Origin: Tretioscincus oriximinensis
Lineage: Eukaryota > Chordata > Lepidosauria > Squamata > Gymnophthalmidae
Length of the DNA stretch: 64,000 nucleotides
NCBI GenBank assembly: GCA_022410635.1
Contig: JAJVDF010000162.1
Location: forward strand, 779,764 to 843,763
Direction of reading: 5' to 3'
The notes under the pieces are model-generated. The model had not been told where the DNA came from. It did no database searches and was given only the letters and a program-made list of their open reading frames with translations. Of the stretch, positions 1 through 11,200 are shown piece by piece. A program made the translations under genes and the position numbers. Position 1 is the first letter of the stretch. Each line of letters begins with the position of its first letter.

Positions 1-600
1 ATCTTGTTGTTGGGAAAGACAGTTAAGTAGAAGGTACATAAGAAGATAAATCTCATCTTTATTGTCTGCCCTGGAACAAAGAAACTACAAAGGAAGATTT
101 GAAAGAGAAACAGCAGAACTAGAATGCATCCACAAATTCCTCTCCATTGACAAGGGGCTTAATAGAGANAATGGTTTCCTGGCATTCTATGCATATTATA
201 ATGCCAGTTAACTCCCCAGCCTCTTCAGGAAACTCTTGGACTGATTTTCTCTCCACTTTTCTGCACATATTTGAATGACGCATTTTAAGATAGCTGCATC
301 TCTTTCCTCCATGCCCTTTCCTCAACTTAATTAATTTCTGTACTCTAGCTATTTCTCAACCCCTCAATCATATTTACAGGTCCTTTGTCATCTCCTACAT
401 TCAGTTTCCTACACAAGTTTGTTCTTGACTTTAGTGCCCTAGCATCTGCGAAAGCTCAAGCTCATTTTAGATGGTTTTGTTCTGCANCAAGACCAATGAA
501 CTGGATAGTTTGTACTGACACTCAGTCTGNTCTTTTGGTCAAACTCTTATCTGGAAGTCTCCTGGANTGATTCTTCTNTTTGGAGCTCTCTCCACCCCGN
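1..600. other. Unassigned intron or flank, left edge
   Basis: No exon, RNA gene or recognisable repeat. It should lie in the intron preceding the TSPN exons of COL20A1, since the fibronectin-III exons that ought to come first are not found anywhere up to 8070. Confidence 0.4.
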
Positions 601-870
601 CTACTTCTCAAGGTGTCTGTTGAGAATAGAAGANGGTTATGGAAGTCTCTCCCCTCTGAGATNCATCAGGCACCTATGCTGTACACCTTCAGACGATTGA
701 TGAAGATGCACCTGTTCACCCTTCTGATGAGCCTAAAATTCCCCATTCTTTGAAGGCACTGTCCTATTTTTAATTGACCCATCCGAATCTGTTTAATGCT
801 TTTTTATTGTCATGAGCCCTGAGACCTTCAGGTATAGAGCGGAATATAAATGTAATTAAATAATAAATTT
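600..870 (+). repeat. LINE 3' end (L2/CR1-like) with SINE-type tail
   Basis: At about 640-735 one frame reads as the end of a LINE reverse transcriptase: WKSLPSE, then HQAP, then FRRLMKMHLFTLL. It is followed by a 3' end ccctgagaccttcaggtata and an A/T-rich tail. The same 3' end occurs at 60015-60235 and on the SINE at 10704. No functional ORF remains. Confidence 0.6.
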
Positions 871-1477
871 AAAAAATCATTTTGATTTTCTTCATGTTGA
901 GAAAAGCAGGTTATAAAAATCCTCATCCTCCGTCCTCTCGTCCTCCTTAAGATATTTAAGAAAACAATGTTGCTAGATAGTCAAAGTAGCTAACAGTAGC
1001 ATACCTGGCAAACCGTGGAAGAACAGAACATGGATTCATCACATTTCCCCCTGCACGCTTTTTCTTGAAGTCTAAAGTGCATCAAAAACCTCTCTTTTAT
1101 ATGCTGTCAATCAAGAAATGCTTTGTGGTTTCTTCCAGACATCAAAGAAGGCCAGAAATGTGTGCACTGGACTCTTGGGTAATCTCNTAGGGGCTGCTGC
1201 TGGCTAAAGAATCTTCATAGGAGGCTTTTATCTGGCAAAAACTCTTCTAGAATGTTGAGGTTCAGAACACGTGTAGTTTGCACTACAGCCAGCCATTACA
1301 TCTCCAAAAAACCTGCATCTATTTGACCTTGTAAACAAACCAAGCTCTGCAATATCATACACATAGGGGCAAAGAACCCAATTACTCCTGATGGAGATTA
1401 AGCTGATCTTTCTATGACAGAGCAGGAAGTGGATCTTGGAGGGTTGATGGACAGTTTGATGAAGGCATTGATCCTGT

Positions 1478-1815
1478 GTGGAGGAGGAGGAGGAGGAGGA
1501 GGACGATGGAGAAAGAGATGATGAAGAAGAGAGAAGGAGGAAGAACAGGAAGGAGATGAGAGAAGGAGAAAGAAGAGGAAGGACATGAGAGAAGGAGAAA
1601 GAAGAGGAAGGACATGAGAGAAGGAGGAAGAAGAGGAAGAAGAGGAAGGAGACAAGAGAAGAAGGAAGAAGAGGACAGGGGAAGAGAGAAGGAGGAAGAA
1701 GAGGTGGGAGAAGAGAGAAGGCGGAAGAAGCGAAAGAAGAGGAAGGAGACGAGAGGAGGAAGAAGAGGAAGGAGAAGAGAGAAGGAGGAAGAGAAGGAAG
1801 AAGAAGGAAGAAGAG
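1478..1815. repeat. Purine tract of GAG/GAA/AGG repeats, about 340 bases
   Basis: Almost only A and G on the + strand, made of gga, gaa and aag units in irregular order. It abuts a minus-strand SINE at 1816 whose 3' tail would be CTT, so it is probably an expanded and degenerated SINE tail. The Arg/Glu-rich and Ser-rich reading frames across it are artefacts of composition. Confidence 0.85.
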
Positions 1816-2028
1816 GATTTTTATACCTGCTTTTCTAAATCTAAAGGGAACTAAAGTGCTTTCATAACCTTATTTTCTTCACAACAGACACCATGTGAAG
1901 CAGGTAGGGCTGAGAGAGCTCTNAAAAACTGCGACTAGCCCAAGGTCACCCAGNTTGTTTCACAGAGGAGTGCAGAACTNAACTGGGAGACTTCTGGATA
2001 AGAGCCTGACACTCCAACCACAAGACCA
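1816..2028 (-). repeat. tRNA-derived SINE, type 1, antisense
   Basis: Reverse complement of the SINE at 10704-10962: it shows gaagcaggtagggctgagag, then gcccaaggtcacccag and gggagacttctggataagag. The 3' side (low coordinate) runs into the purine tract. Confidence 0.75.
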
Positions 2029-3234
2029 GATCTGCTTTCAAACTCTCTTACAAAGGTTTGATCACACCAAAATATTTTCTCTGCCCTTAGACTAAAACAT
2101 ATGAGGCGTACACTTCAAATTCAACGGCGCATTCCTTTTGTAAGTACATATCTACAATAGGAAGGATTTTTGCCTAAAATTGCTTCGTGGCTGAGCTGCA
2201 CCCTTCGATCCTCTTCCGCTTGATACCAGGCTTAGAGCTACAGTTATTTTCCTTGTGTAATAACATTATTAACATATAGTGCAAACTTTAATTGGGATGA
2301 GACGATCCTTGCCTGGGGGGTCTTTTGCCAAATTTAATCCAGGAAGCATGGTAATTCTTTCAAATAAAATGCTCCCTGCTTTGTCTTTAAGATAGCAATC
2401 TGCTGCAGAAAATAAGAGGACGGAGGAGATAGACCTGGCAGAGAGAAGATATTGATTAAAGCCTTCCTTAAAACTTGTCCCCNTTACTATTTATATAGTT
2501 ATCTCTCCTCCAGTTGTTCCTACTTCCTGCCCCCAGCCTGGCCTCAGCTTTCCATAAATTCCGATAAGTGAGGGGCTGGGGTGCTGATTGCAAAGTCTGC
2601 TTGTATTAAAGACTTTAGAAGTGACTCATAGCATTTTAATGAGATGCTGTGGAAGAGAATAAAAGCTCTAAGCNCCGAAAGATGAATTTTCTCTTTTTCG
2701 GTTGGAGAATATGTGTTTCCAATATAACTCAGGTCAACCCTTGCTTATTAATAAAAAAAAATCCAGAAGATTCAAGAATGAGAAAAAGAAAGAGAAAGAA
2801 TATTTGTTTCGTCACATATTCTACCCTTCCTCACATGAACGGCGAAGAAGCTAAGAGCCAGAAATTCAACTGAGAAATCTGGTCTCGAGGCCCCATGTCA
2901 GACGTGGANAAGGTTGAGTGCCCTTTATCGGCCTTCAGCGCTATCCAACTCAGCCATTCAAAAGAAAGTAGAGTTGCAATCTACATTTCAAGTAGATTAA
3001 TGAGTACCACCACTAATCTGGTGTGGAAAATAGAATGGATATCAGCCTTTGGGCAATAATTAACTTTGTAAGCCACACTGAGTCAGTTCANCTGAGAAAG
3101 GTGGTGTATAAAAAGTAGATTCTTCTTCTTCACATATTGCTTCTGTCGCTAAAACCTGCTGTTTCTTCTTATATAATATTTCTAAAATCAGATCTTTTTC
3201 ANCATTGACATGGCTAAGACCCTTGTTCATGCCC

Positions 3235-3860
3235 TTACAGTATCGGCTCCCGACTTGACTACTGCAACTCTCTCTTGGAGGGGCTTCCGACCTGTCAACT
3301 TCAGCTCCTTGTCCATATGTGACAGCGGCTAAAATCATATTTTGGTCCTGCCATTTCAATAACATTACTCTTTTGATCAAACTTCTTCATTGGCTCCCCA
3401 TCTCTCACCGTGTTCATTTTAAGATCCTGGGTCTGACATTTCAGACCCTCCATAACCTCATTCCTCCATATCCTTCTTCTGTTGTTTCTTTCTATCAGCC
3501 CTCCCATGATCTCCACTTCACTATTCGAAAGCAGGAATTGCAAGAAATTGCAACTGACTGCAACTAGATAAATGGGAACCACCACAGCCGCTTTGAGTCC
3601 CTTCGGGTGAGANAAGTGGGGTATAAAGATCCAGTTCTTCTTCTCCTTAAGACTCGCCTGACTCGCACTAGCCTGACTCATTCAAGATTCTGTTCTTCCT
3701 AGTCCCACCTCTGCCCTGTTCCACCCCTTGCTCCTTATCTATGGGACTCACTCCCTACCAGTCTTCACTCTTGCCTCTCCTTGATGTCTTTCAAATCTCA
3801 ACTAAAAACTTTCTTCTTCACTAGCACTTTTGGCAGGCCTCAGGGACAACCTCCTTGTGA
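3235..3860 (+). repeat. L2-type LINE, 3' part of reverse transcriptase, interrupted
   Basis: Conceptual translation gives SRLDYCNSLLEGLP, then a disrupted stretch and LLHWLPISHRVHFKILGLTF, the standard L2 RT C-terminal pattern. It resumes after 3660 with a segment ending in FKSQLKTFF. Stops and frame breaks show it is inactive. The interruption at about 3532-3660 is a SINE 3' part. Confidence 0.8.
3532..3660 (+). repeat. SINE type 2 (3' part) inside an L2 LINE
   Basis: Contains gcaagaaattgcaactg, gggaaccaccac, ctttgagtcccttcgggtga and gtggggtataaa followed by ttcttcttctcc. This is the 3' half of the SINE seen complete at 34420-34737. It splits the L2 reading frame, so it inserted later. Confidence 0.75.
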
Positions 3861-4016
3861 ACACTATCTTAGTCTTATGTTAGTTTTTGCTGTAGCTTTG
3901 TGGTTTTTAATATTGCATTTTATATAGTATTTTGTATTTTTACAGTATATGCTTTTTACAGTGCGAAGTACATGGTTAGCACTATATAAATAAACATTAA
4001 TAACAGTAGTAGTATT

Positions 4017-4056
4017 AAATTATTATTNTTGTTGTTGTTGTTGTTGTTGTTGTTGA
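4017..4056. repeat. (GTT)n microsatellite
   Basis: About eleven GTT units with one N, just after an AT-rich tail that follows the L2 fragment. Confidence 0.9.
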
Positions 4057-4059
4057 TTT

Positions 4060-6230
4060 TGCTTGTGCCCTGACAAGGCCTAAAATCCAGAATCATCCTG
4101 AGACTACGTTGAGATTGCCATGTTTATCCATAGCTAAGAGGCAGCAGGGGCTAGGATTACCCCAACTTCCAGATCACTTGTGAATATTCAGAGTTGGAAG
4201 TAGAGAGAAGCTGGCTTTAGAGGGTTCTTGGCTTCCACCTAGGAGGCCATGATCTACTTTTTCTCCCTGTCCATGCCTTGCCTATAGCCTATCTATTTGG
4301 TCCTGCCCCTGCTACTTCTGATGCACCCTCCTTCTACGGGTTCTAGTTTTCCCAATCTGGCCTCTCCTCCTCTCCACATGTGGCCTACTACTTCTAATAA
4401 TGGCTGGAACATAGTTGCAGATGTAAGCACTGGAAGTGCAGCTTGCAAAGTAAGCCATGGGCATGATATAACAGGCCCAGGAGCACCATGGACTACTGCC
4501 CATTCATGCTTGACTTCTTGACTCTCTTGCCACTCTGCCTGCAGTAGAGATCCCATGCTTGAGACATGGGGAGGGGTGGAGGGAACAGGTATAAATGTGT
4601 GGAGAGGAGGGCCCATGAGGCCCATGGCTTGTAGTTCAACAGTTTTATAAAAGCAAGGGGTAGATTTTGGACATGTGGAGGAGTGGCTTGGATAGGTGGG
4701 AACGTAGCTTGGAAAGGTAGGACTGTAGTTGGACAGTGTGAGCTTGGACAGGGATGGCATGAGAAAGAGGAATGGCAAAAGAAAGGTAGGTAGGTAGGAG
4801 GGAAGGAATGAATCCAAGAGCTGTTGACTGTATTATTGAGAAGAATAGAGGAAGAACAAAGAGAAATCTGGGGCAATGGAGAATATTCTCAGAATAAGAT
4901 CAAAGCAAATAGCAGTGAAATTCAAATAGCTTTACAACTCAAACTAAAGTTGTATATTTTTAAGCTTCAAGATAACGGCCTACACGCGAGTGCTTGGACT
5001 AGATGTTACCTTGTAAAGGTGGGAGCTTGTAAAGTGAGGCCTACCTTATAAGGAGTTTCTTCCCTGATATTCAATGATATGAGCTGGTGGATTGAGGTAG
5101 CTTGCCCTGGAGTCATGAACACGTGTCGAAGGATTCACACGGACAACAATTCAGGCACACGAGCATCCTAGGAGGGTCCATGGGTCATGGAATTCCTCCA
5201 GAGGAGCTCAAAACTTCAACTTTTATTGACCTTGATATCAGAAGGCGTGTATCAAATTATGATGAGGTAAAGGGGGTGGAGGAGACCCAACGTGGGTCAG
5301 TGATGTCACAGGTGATGCGTTATTCCCCCTCCCAAGTGGGCACAGCCTGGGTACAGGAAATCCAAATATGGGCAAAGAAGTGTATGTGATGTGGCTACTG
5401 AATGGACCTTAGCTCCCATTGTGATCCCCTGTCAATCAAATTAAGGACAGGAACAGTGACTCACTCTCAAGGGCCAAGGGCTCTGATGGTCCTTGATTAA
5501 TGGCAATCAGAGATAGATTGCTGTAGCTGGAGTAAGACAGAAGAGAGTAAACAGTGCTTTTCCCCTAGGTACAATGGGGTGGCTTCAGGCTATGTAGCCA
5601 AAGAGGTTTCACAGCAGGGGCCAAGCTAGCCCTAGTCTTTGAGCAAACATTTGGCTTCCCTTGGCTGATGAGATTAGCTGGCCCCATTCAGTAAGGCCAT
5701 TTAGACAGGAGCTACCTATTCACAGGTGCCCCTGAGGGAGAGGAAAAAGATTGAGTTTGTTCCTGAGGTAAGGCAGAGGTCAGCTTGACCAAGGAAAATC
5801 TTTTGCAAAAATCTCCCAGAGGCCTCACTTTGGTATCTAGGTCCCTCCAGATATATTTGATATTAATATAATATGATACTTTTAATATGTGTCCCCTGGA
5901 TGATTCCCACACTACCTGTATAGAAATTCAAAGTGCTGTGCAAACTGGCTAAGTGTTTCCAAAAATTCCTTACAGGCTTTTACTGTACTGTGGAAACTGG
6001 AACAGCAAAATATGAAGCCATAATAACCATATCAGGAAGGCTGCAGGTACTTCGCCTACAGCAATTTATTCCAGCTTCTGGCTTCCTTTACTCTGAAACA
6101 TTCAGATCCCTGGGTACATGGCCCTTGGATGCTTGTATAAAACCTTTGTGTATCTGAATTTTCTCCTTCTTCTTTAAATAAAATTTTAGCTTTGCTGTGC
6201 AATGACCTGGGGAAGAAGAAATGGAGAATG
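4060..6230. other. Unassigned intronic stretch
   Basis: No collagen-like exon and no clear repeat. Around 4300-4880 the minus strand has open frames rich in Pro, Ser and Thr, without domain or splice support. At 5080-5700 the antisense strand has an AATAAA near 5224 and composition suggestive of an old LTR or retrocopy, but I cannot define ends. Confidence 0.35.
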
Positions 6231-6239
6231 CCCCAGCAA

Positions 6240-6350
6240 TAGGCTGACCAGATGCCCCCTTTAGGGAGGGGGCGGTTTTGGGGTGTCTACCCTGCCCTCC
6301 TGGGGGGGGGGGGCGCCATTTCCCCAATTTTTGCTGAGGAAATTTAAAAA
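6240..6350. mobile_element. Half copy of foldback MITE (family A)
   Basis: Begins taggctgaccagatg and continues into a G-rich arm and ttgctgagga, as the left half of the complete copies at 58168 and 62142 does. The right terminal repeat is missing; sequence changes near the centre at about 6350. Confidence 0.7.
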
Positions 6351-6687
6351 AAAATAGATCACAGGCGGATGAGGAAATGGAATCTCCACTCAGGCTGGAA
6401 AGTCCAGTTTGGGAGGAAAAGGAACAGAACTGAATTTAGATTCCATCTCCTTTCATCCCAACTAGACATCCTTGTTACAGTGGCAATGGGGCCTAGGATC
6501 AGGGGCACCTCTTTGAGACTAATGGACATGGAAATAAAGAAAGACAAGGGGAAGTATTTTTTTTTCCACCTAGAGAGTCATCAGTCTACGGCATTTGCTA
6601 ACAGAATAGATAATAACGGCTACCAGTGTGGATGGGTTTAAGAATAAATTGGACAAATCAATACAGGCTACTATCATGGTTCCTTAG

Positions 6688-7158
6688 TAGTCAATTTCAG
6701 AGAAATAGCCGTGTTAGTCTAGCAGAAAGTCCAGCAAAGGAGCTAGCAGCACTTTGAGACTAACTTGAGAAAAGTGGTTGGCATAAGCTTTCGTAGACAG
6801 GTCTACTTCTTCAGATGCTGAGGGACTCATGTCAGGGTCAGGTATTTATAGGGAAATGTGTATGGGAGAAGACAAAGCATATGCAACTGTAGTGAGGTGA
6901 TGAATTGCAGAATTCTCTACCAGACATTGCCCCTTGTTGCCCCAGGGACTTTTTCACACAAGGAGATTAGTTCCTGCTATTTACCTGCAATTCAACACCT
7001 CCCTACAGTTGCATATGCTTTGTCTTCTCCCATACACATTTCCCTATAAATACCTGACCCTGNCATTAGTCCCTCAGCATCTGAAGAAGTAGACCTGTCT
7101 ACGAAAGCTTATGCCAACCACTTTTCTCAAGTTAGTCTCAAAGTGCTGCTAGCTCCTT
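6688..7158. mobile_element. Inverted (head-to-head) Penelope-like element, 471 bases
   Basis: The two halves are reverse complements almost end to end: gcagcactttgagactaac on the left against gttagtctcaaagtgctgct on the right, and an inner pair gcatatgcaactgtag / ctacagttgcatatgc. It is flanked by a 14-base direct repeat tcatggttccttag at 6674-6687 and 7159-7172, a target-site duplication. Assignment to Penelope-like elements is inferred from the motif family and the inverted layout. It is not a gene. Confidence 0.75.
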
Positions 7159-7172
7159 TCATGGTTCCTTAG

Positions 7173-7330
7173 GTAAGACACAAGCAGTGCCATGCTGAAC
7201 TGGGCCAGAGCCCACCTAGCCCAGCATTCTGTCTCACACAGTAGCCCAGCAATTCCACCTGGGTATCTCAAATAGAAGGGGAAGGCAAAACCTTCATTTG
7301 CTTTCAAATCCCTGCAAAAGGCCTTTATTT
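7173..7330 (-). repeat. CR1 LINE 3' fragment, antisense
   Basis: Contains gccagagcccacctagcccagcattctgtctcacacag in diverged form, the antisense 3' region shared with the better preserved copies at 8478 and 17785. Confidence 0.65.
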
Positions 7331-8070
7331 ACTATTTTTATTTGTTTGTTTACATTTCTGTACCACCATATACCCAAAGGCCCCGGGGCCAGAGCCCTAT
7401 TTAGGCGTGCACAACATGTGCATCTGCACAGTGTGGCAAAATATTAGTACAAAGATATTTATTGCTTTTATCATTATAAACCCCGAAGTAGGTTAGTGTT
7501 CTGACATTAAAGTCATGTGGATGGTACTATTGCGTCACTACTTCAGCTTGAGTTGGCAGCACCTGTATTGTATCACCCACATTGCCTTGCCTTATGCCCG
7601 TGTCATGGCGGATGTGGCTGATGGCAAGTGTGAAGTTTAGCTGAGAGAAGAGGTAAAATAAATGACTGNACAGGGGCATCATACACCCAAAATACTCAGG
7701 ACGGTAACAACAAAAACCAAATTAACAGATTAAGACGACCGTATCTAAAAGTAGGGAAGGGAGCCTTTTGAACCAAAGGCCAGGTCAAAGNGAAATTCTG
7801 TCTCTCTTTTTCCTACCTGGAAGCAGTATCTAGGTATCCATTCTAGTCATTCAGACACTTGGCCTCCATGAACTTGTCTGATCCTTTCTTAAACCTATCC
7901 AAGCTATCATGATGTCCACTTGCAACTGAAGTTTGAGAGTAGTTATGCATTTTAAATAGGTGATAAAGACAGTTTCTTTGTCTTTTTAATTGCTAGATCA
8001 CAGTTTACTGTCAAGGATATTTGTTCGGATCACAATGTGCCTTTACACCTATTTTCTCCATTTTCTTCAG
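7330..8070. other. Intron, unassigned, ending at exon w1 acceptor
   Basis: No exon or clear repeat. The last 60 bases are the pyrimidine-rich tract for exon w1. Confidence 0.45.
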
Positions 8071-8209
8071 GTTTTGACATGATGAAAGCATTTGGACTGG
8101 TAGAGAAAGAGTACGCCTCCATCAAAGGAGTAGCTTTGGAACCTTACATTTTCCTAGGGACTCACACATATACACTCTTCAGAGATATCCAGCTTACCCG
8201 GAAGACAAG
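8071..8209 (+). CDS. COL20A1: COL20A1 exon w1, start of TSPN domain
   Basis: 139 bases, phase 1 in, phase 2 out, acceptor ttttcttcag, donor gtaatg. It encodes [15 protein letters not shown]... to ...[10 protein letters not shown]. The opening GF(D/N)MM-AFGLVEK is the signature of the TSPN N-terminus in the COL12/14/20 subgroup. A pyrimidine-rich tract precedes the acceptor. This is the leftmost exon I can support; the preceding exon would encode a fibronectin-III domain and is not found in 1-8070. Confidence 0.95.
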
Positions 8210-11200
8210 GTAATGTGAGAAGATTTCTTGTCTCATCAGAGGGGGCAGAAAAAGCCAGCTTTTGTGTGGAAAGCAACATATAAAATGGATCCATGGGGAT
8301 TTCTGGAAACCAGCCAAAACCTGGCTTCTTTTGTTTGTCCCTTTTCTCTTTTTTTAACACCTTTGGCTGACTCCCGAAGGACCGAGATTGTCATGTACAT
8401 ACCTTGACAGACGGGCAGGCAAGTCAGGTATTGCAGGAAACATGGCATTTTTACTGAATTTTCCATCTTTTCGCTTGTCATAAGAAACATAAGAAACATA
8501 AGAAGAGCCGTACTAGATAAGGCTACAGCCCATCAAGTCCAGCATTCTGTGTCACACAGAGACCCACCAGATGCACCGGGGCAGTCCGAACAGAGGAAAG
8601 CAAAATATGCTCCTGTTTATGACTCCCTGCAAATGGTATTTCAGGAGTCCTGCCTGTTGCTCCATCCCAGAGGCAACATCCAGACATCCATTCTGGATGG
8701 ACTGTCAAAAACCAGGACTGCATTAGCAATCCCATGAGTCTCTGGTGGCCTGGGACTGATGAGAGTTTAGTTCTGCAGCATCTGAAGGACTCCGTTTGGA
8801 CCACAGCTGTTCACAAAGCACTTGGGGATTTGCTCTTTTCTAAAATTTGGGGCTTTGGGTAGATTGCAAATGGCATCATCCTTCTATGGAAGAAGATCCT
8901 TCTGCAACATTTTCAGGATGATGGGCTGAAATGTAAATTCAGAATTTCTGGGGTAGCTCAGCTTGAGGACAAAGGCTGTAACTTTTTATGGAATCATCTC
9001 AGTGCATAGACTCATAAAGTGACTACTGAAATGCCTCAGGATAAAACATGTTGCTGTGTTGCACGCCAGTCCTAGCTAGGCTACCAAGATGTTGCAGAGG
9101 AAAATCAGATTTTCATCCCCCTGCCTTTTTGTTTCAGCATACACATTTCCTATCTCTGCACTTATCCAATTGCTATCTCTGCTCATAGTGTTGTTAAGCA
9201 CCCACCCATCTGGCGGGCCATCTGATAAGACCGACAAAGCTTTTTCGTAATTTGCTGGTTGACACACTTCAGAAGATTTGCAAATGCTTTGAGGATAAAT
9301 GATTAAATTTGTATTCAACTTTTGGAAGTAGTCACAGTGTACAAGGCCAAGATTGCTTTGGGGCTTGGGGTTTGGTGCCTTTAGAACATAAGAAACTAAG
9401 GAATTCCCCACTGGTTCATTCCAAGGTCCATGTAGTCCAGCATTCTGTCTCGTGTAGCAGCCCCAATTGCTTCTGGGCAATTCAACAAAGGTAAAACCAT
9501 ACCCTGCTCTTGACTTCTTGAAAATAGCCTTCAGGGGAATTTTGTTTCTTCAACTTAAAGGTGGTAGAATCATAAAGTTGGAAAGGAACCCCAGGGTCAA
9601 GGGGTCCAACTGCCTGCTCAATGCAGGATTCACTAAGCCAGCGGCAGAAGACCCCAGCACAGTGGGAAGATGGCAGTGGCAGCTGGTTCTGCTGCAGCAA
9701 GGATTCCTACTGGCTTCTGGGAAGTCCCGAGGACCAAGCCAGACCCACCTCAACCTTGGGCTCCACCTAGGTAGATAGCAGGCTGCTGCGCTCAGCCACA
9801 ATACCCAGCACATCCATGGTCCCTTCTGCCAATATGCCAGCTATCCTGCCACCAGGCCTGCTTCCCACCCGCTGTCAATGATGCAGCTGGGGCCAGATAG
9901 CAATTTGGCAGGAGGTGATACTGCTTGGGGAGGTGAGCCAGGCGTAGAGGCGATTTNTAGGCTGCTGAGAACAGCTGCTTCTTTTAGTTTGGAATAATTT
10001 CATGGACCAATGGCAACCACAATATTGGTGCTAGAAATTAGAGTTGGACAATTCAGGCTATTTGCAGCCTGTGTCCTTTTGATAAGTTCTCACCCATCAG
10101 TCTCTTCCGTGTTCTTTCCATGACAAGTTGCAAAAGGATTTTTTTTAAAAAAAATGCATGAAAAATTGAATTTGATTATGACCTCTCTATGAAGATCACG
10201 CATTTTAAATGTGTTTTGATATATTTAGACTGCAAAGAACTCACTGGCAACATTCTGGAAGAGATCTGATCTAGAATACAGTCTCGAAGTAGTATAAATT
10301 AGGTCATTACTTATATGTTTTCACAAAAGTCTATTTTTTAAACATCTTTGTTAGGATAACATTCTGAACACCATCAGATTGTTGGCGTGGTCTAGTATAC
10401 CATCCATATGGTGGAACGGTCTACCTGGTAGCCATGTTTTCCAAATAGGACCCCACATTTGCATGGGATGTGGTGTTGGACCAGGCTATAAAGACTACAT
10501 AGCCTATTCCAGTGGGACAGCATATGCATGGNGTCCCCAGAACAGTTTCAAGTAGTACAATGACCCACCTCTCAAACACAACTGATGGCAACCAACCAGG
10601 CTTATCTACAAGATCCAAAGAGCCTGGTGGCACTTTTGTCTGGTTCCCCAAATCATTACCAGTTACCCAGCTGATCTTATGTAGACTAGATTGCTTAATC
10701 TAGAGAGCCAGTTTGGTGTAGTGGNTAGAGAGTTGGACTCGCATCTGGTAGTCTCCCAGTTAAATCCCNCACTCCTCCATGAAAGCCAGCTGGGTGACCT
10801 TGGGCCAATCACAGTTCTTTAGAACTCTCTCAGCCCCATCTACTTTCNAGNGTGTCTGTTGTGGAGAAAGCAACAAAAGCTATGTGAGCCACACTATGGT
10901 TGGCTGCCCTGAGACTTTCAGGTATAGGCGGGATATAAGTACAAATAAATAAATAAATAATTCAACCTAATGTAATTCAACTTAGTGTTTGCTTGTGAAT
11001 CTTACCTCAGAATCCCTATGAGTGCGGATATACTGTATACATATTTTTTATTTTAATTACTTTTAGCTTCCTAATTTGCTTATTTCTTATCTCATAGTTG
11101 TGAATAGCAGGGGAATACGCGCCACAGAATCTAGCAAGAGAGTCTNGTAGCACCTTAGAGACTAACAAGAGAAAACTAAAAGTATGAGCATGAACACAGC

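Noticed and set aside
3319..3567. Small gene on + strand with LLHWLPISHRVHFKILG
   Set aside because: L2 LINE reverse-transcriptase remnant.
4293..4876. Overlapping Pro/Ser/Thr-rich open frames on the minus strand, 127-174 residues
   Set aside because: Low-complexity, no domain, no splice sites, no matching frame on the other side; N-free chance frames.
10704..10780. tRNA gene at tggtgtagtgg ... agttaaatccc
   Set aside because: Same reason: the head of SINE type 1, seen again antisense at 22742 and elsewhere.
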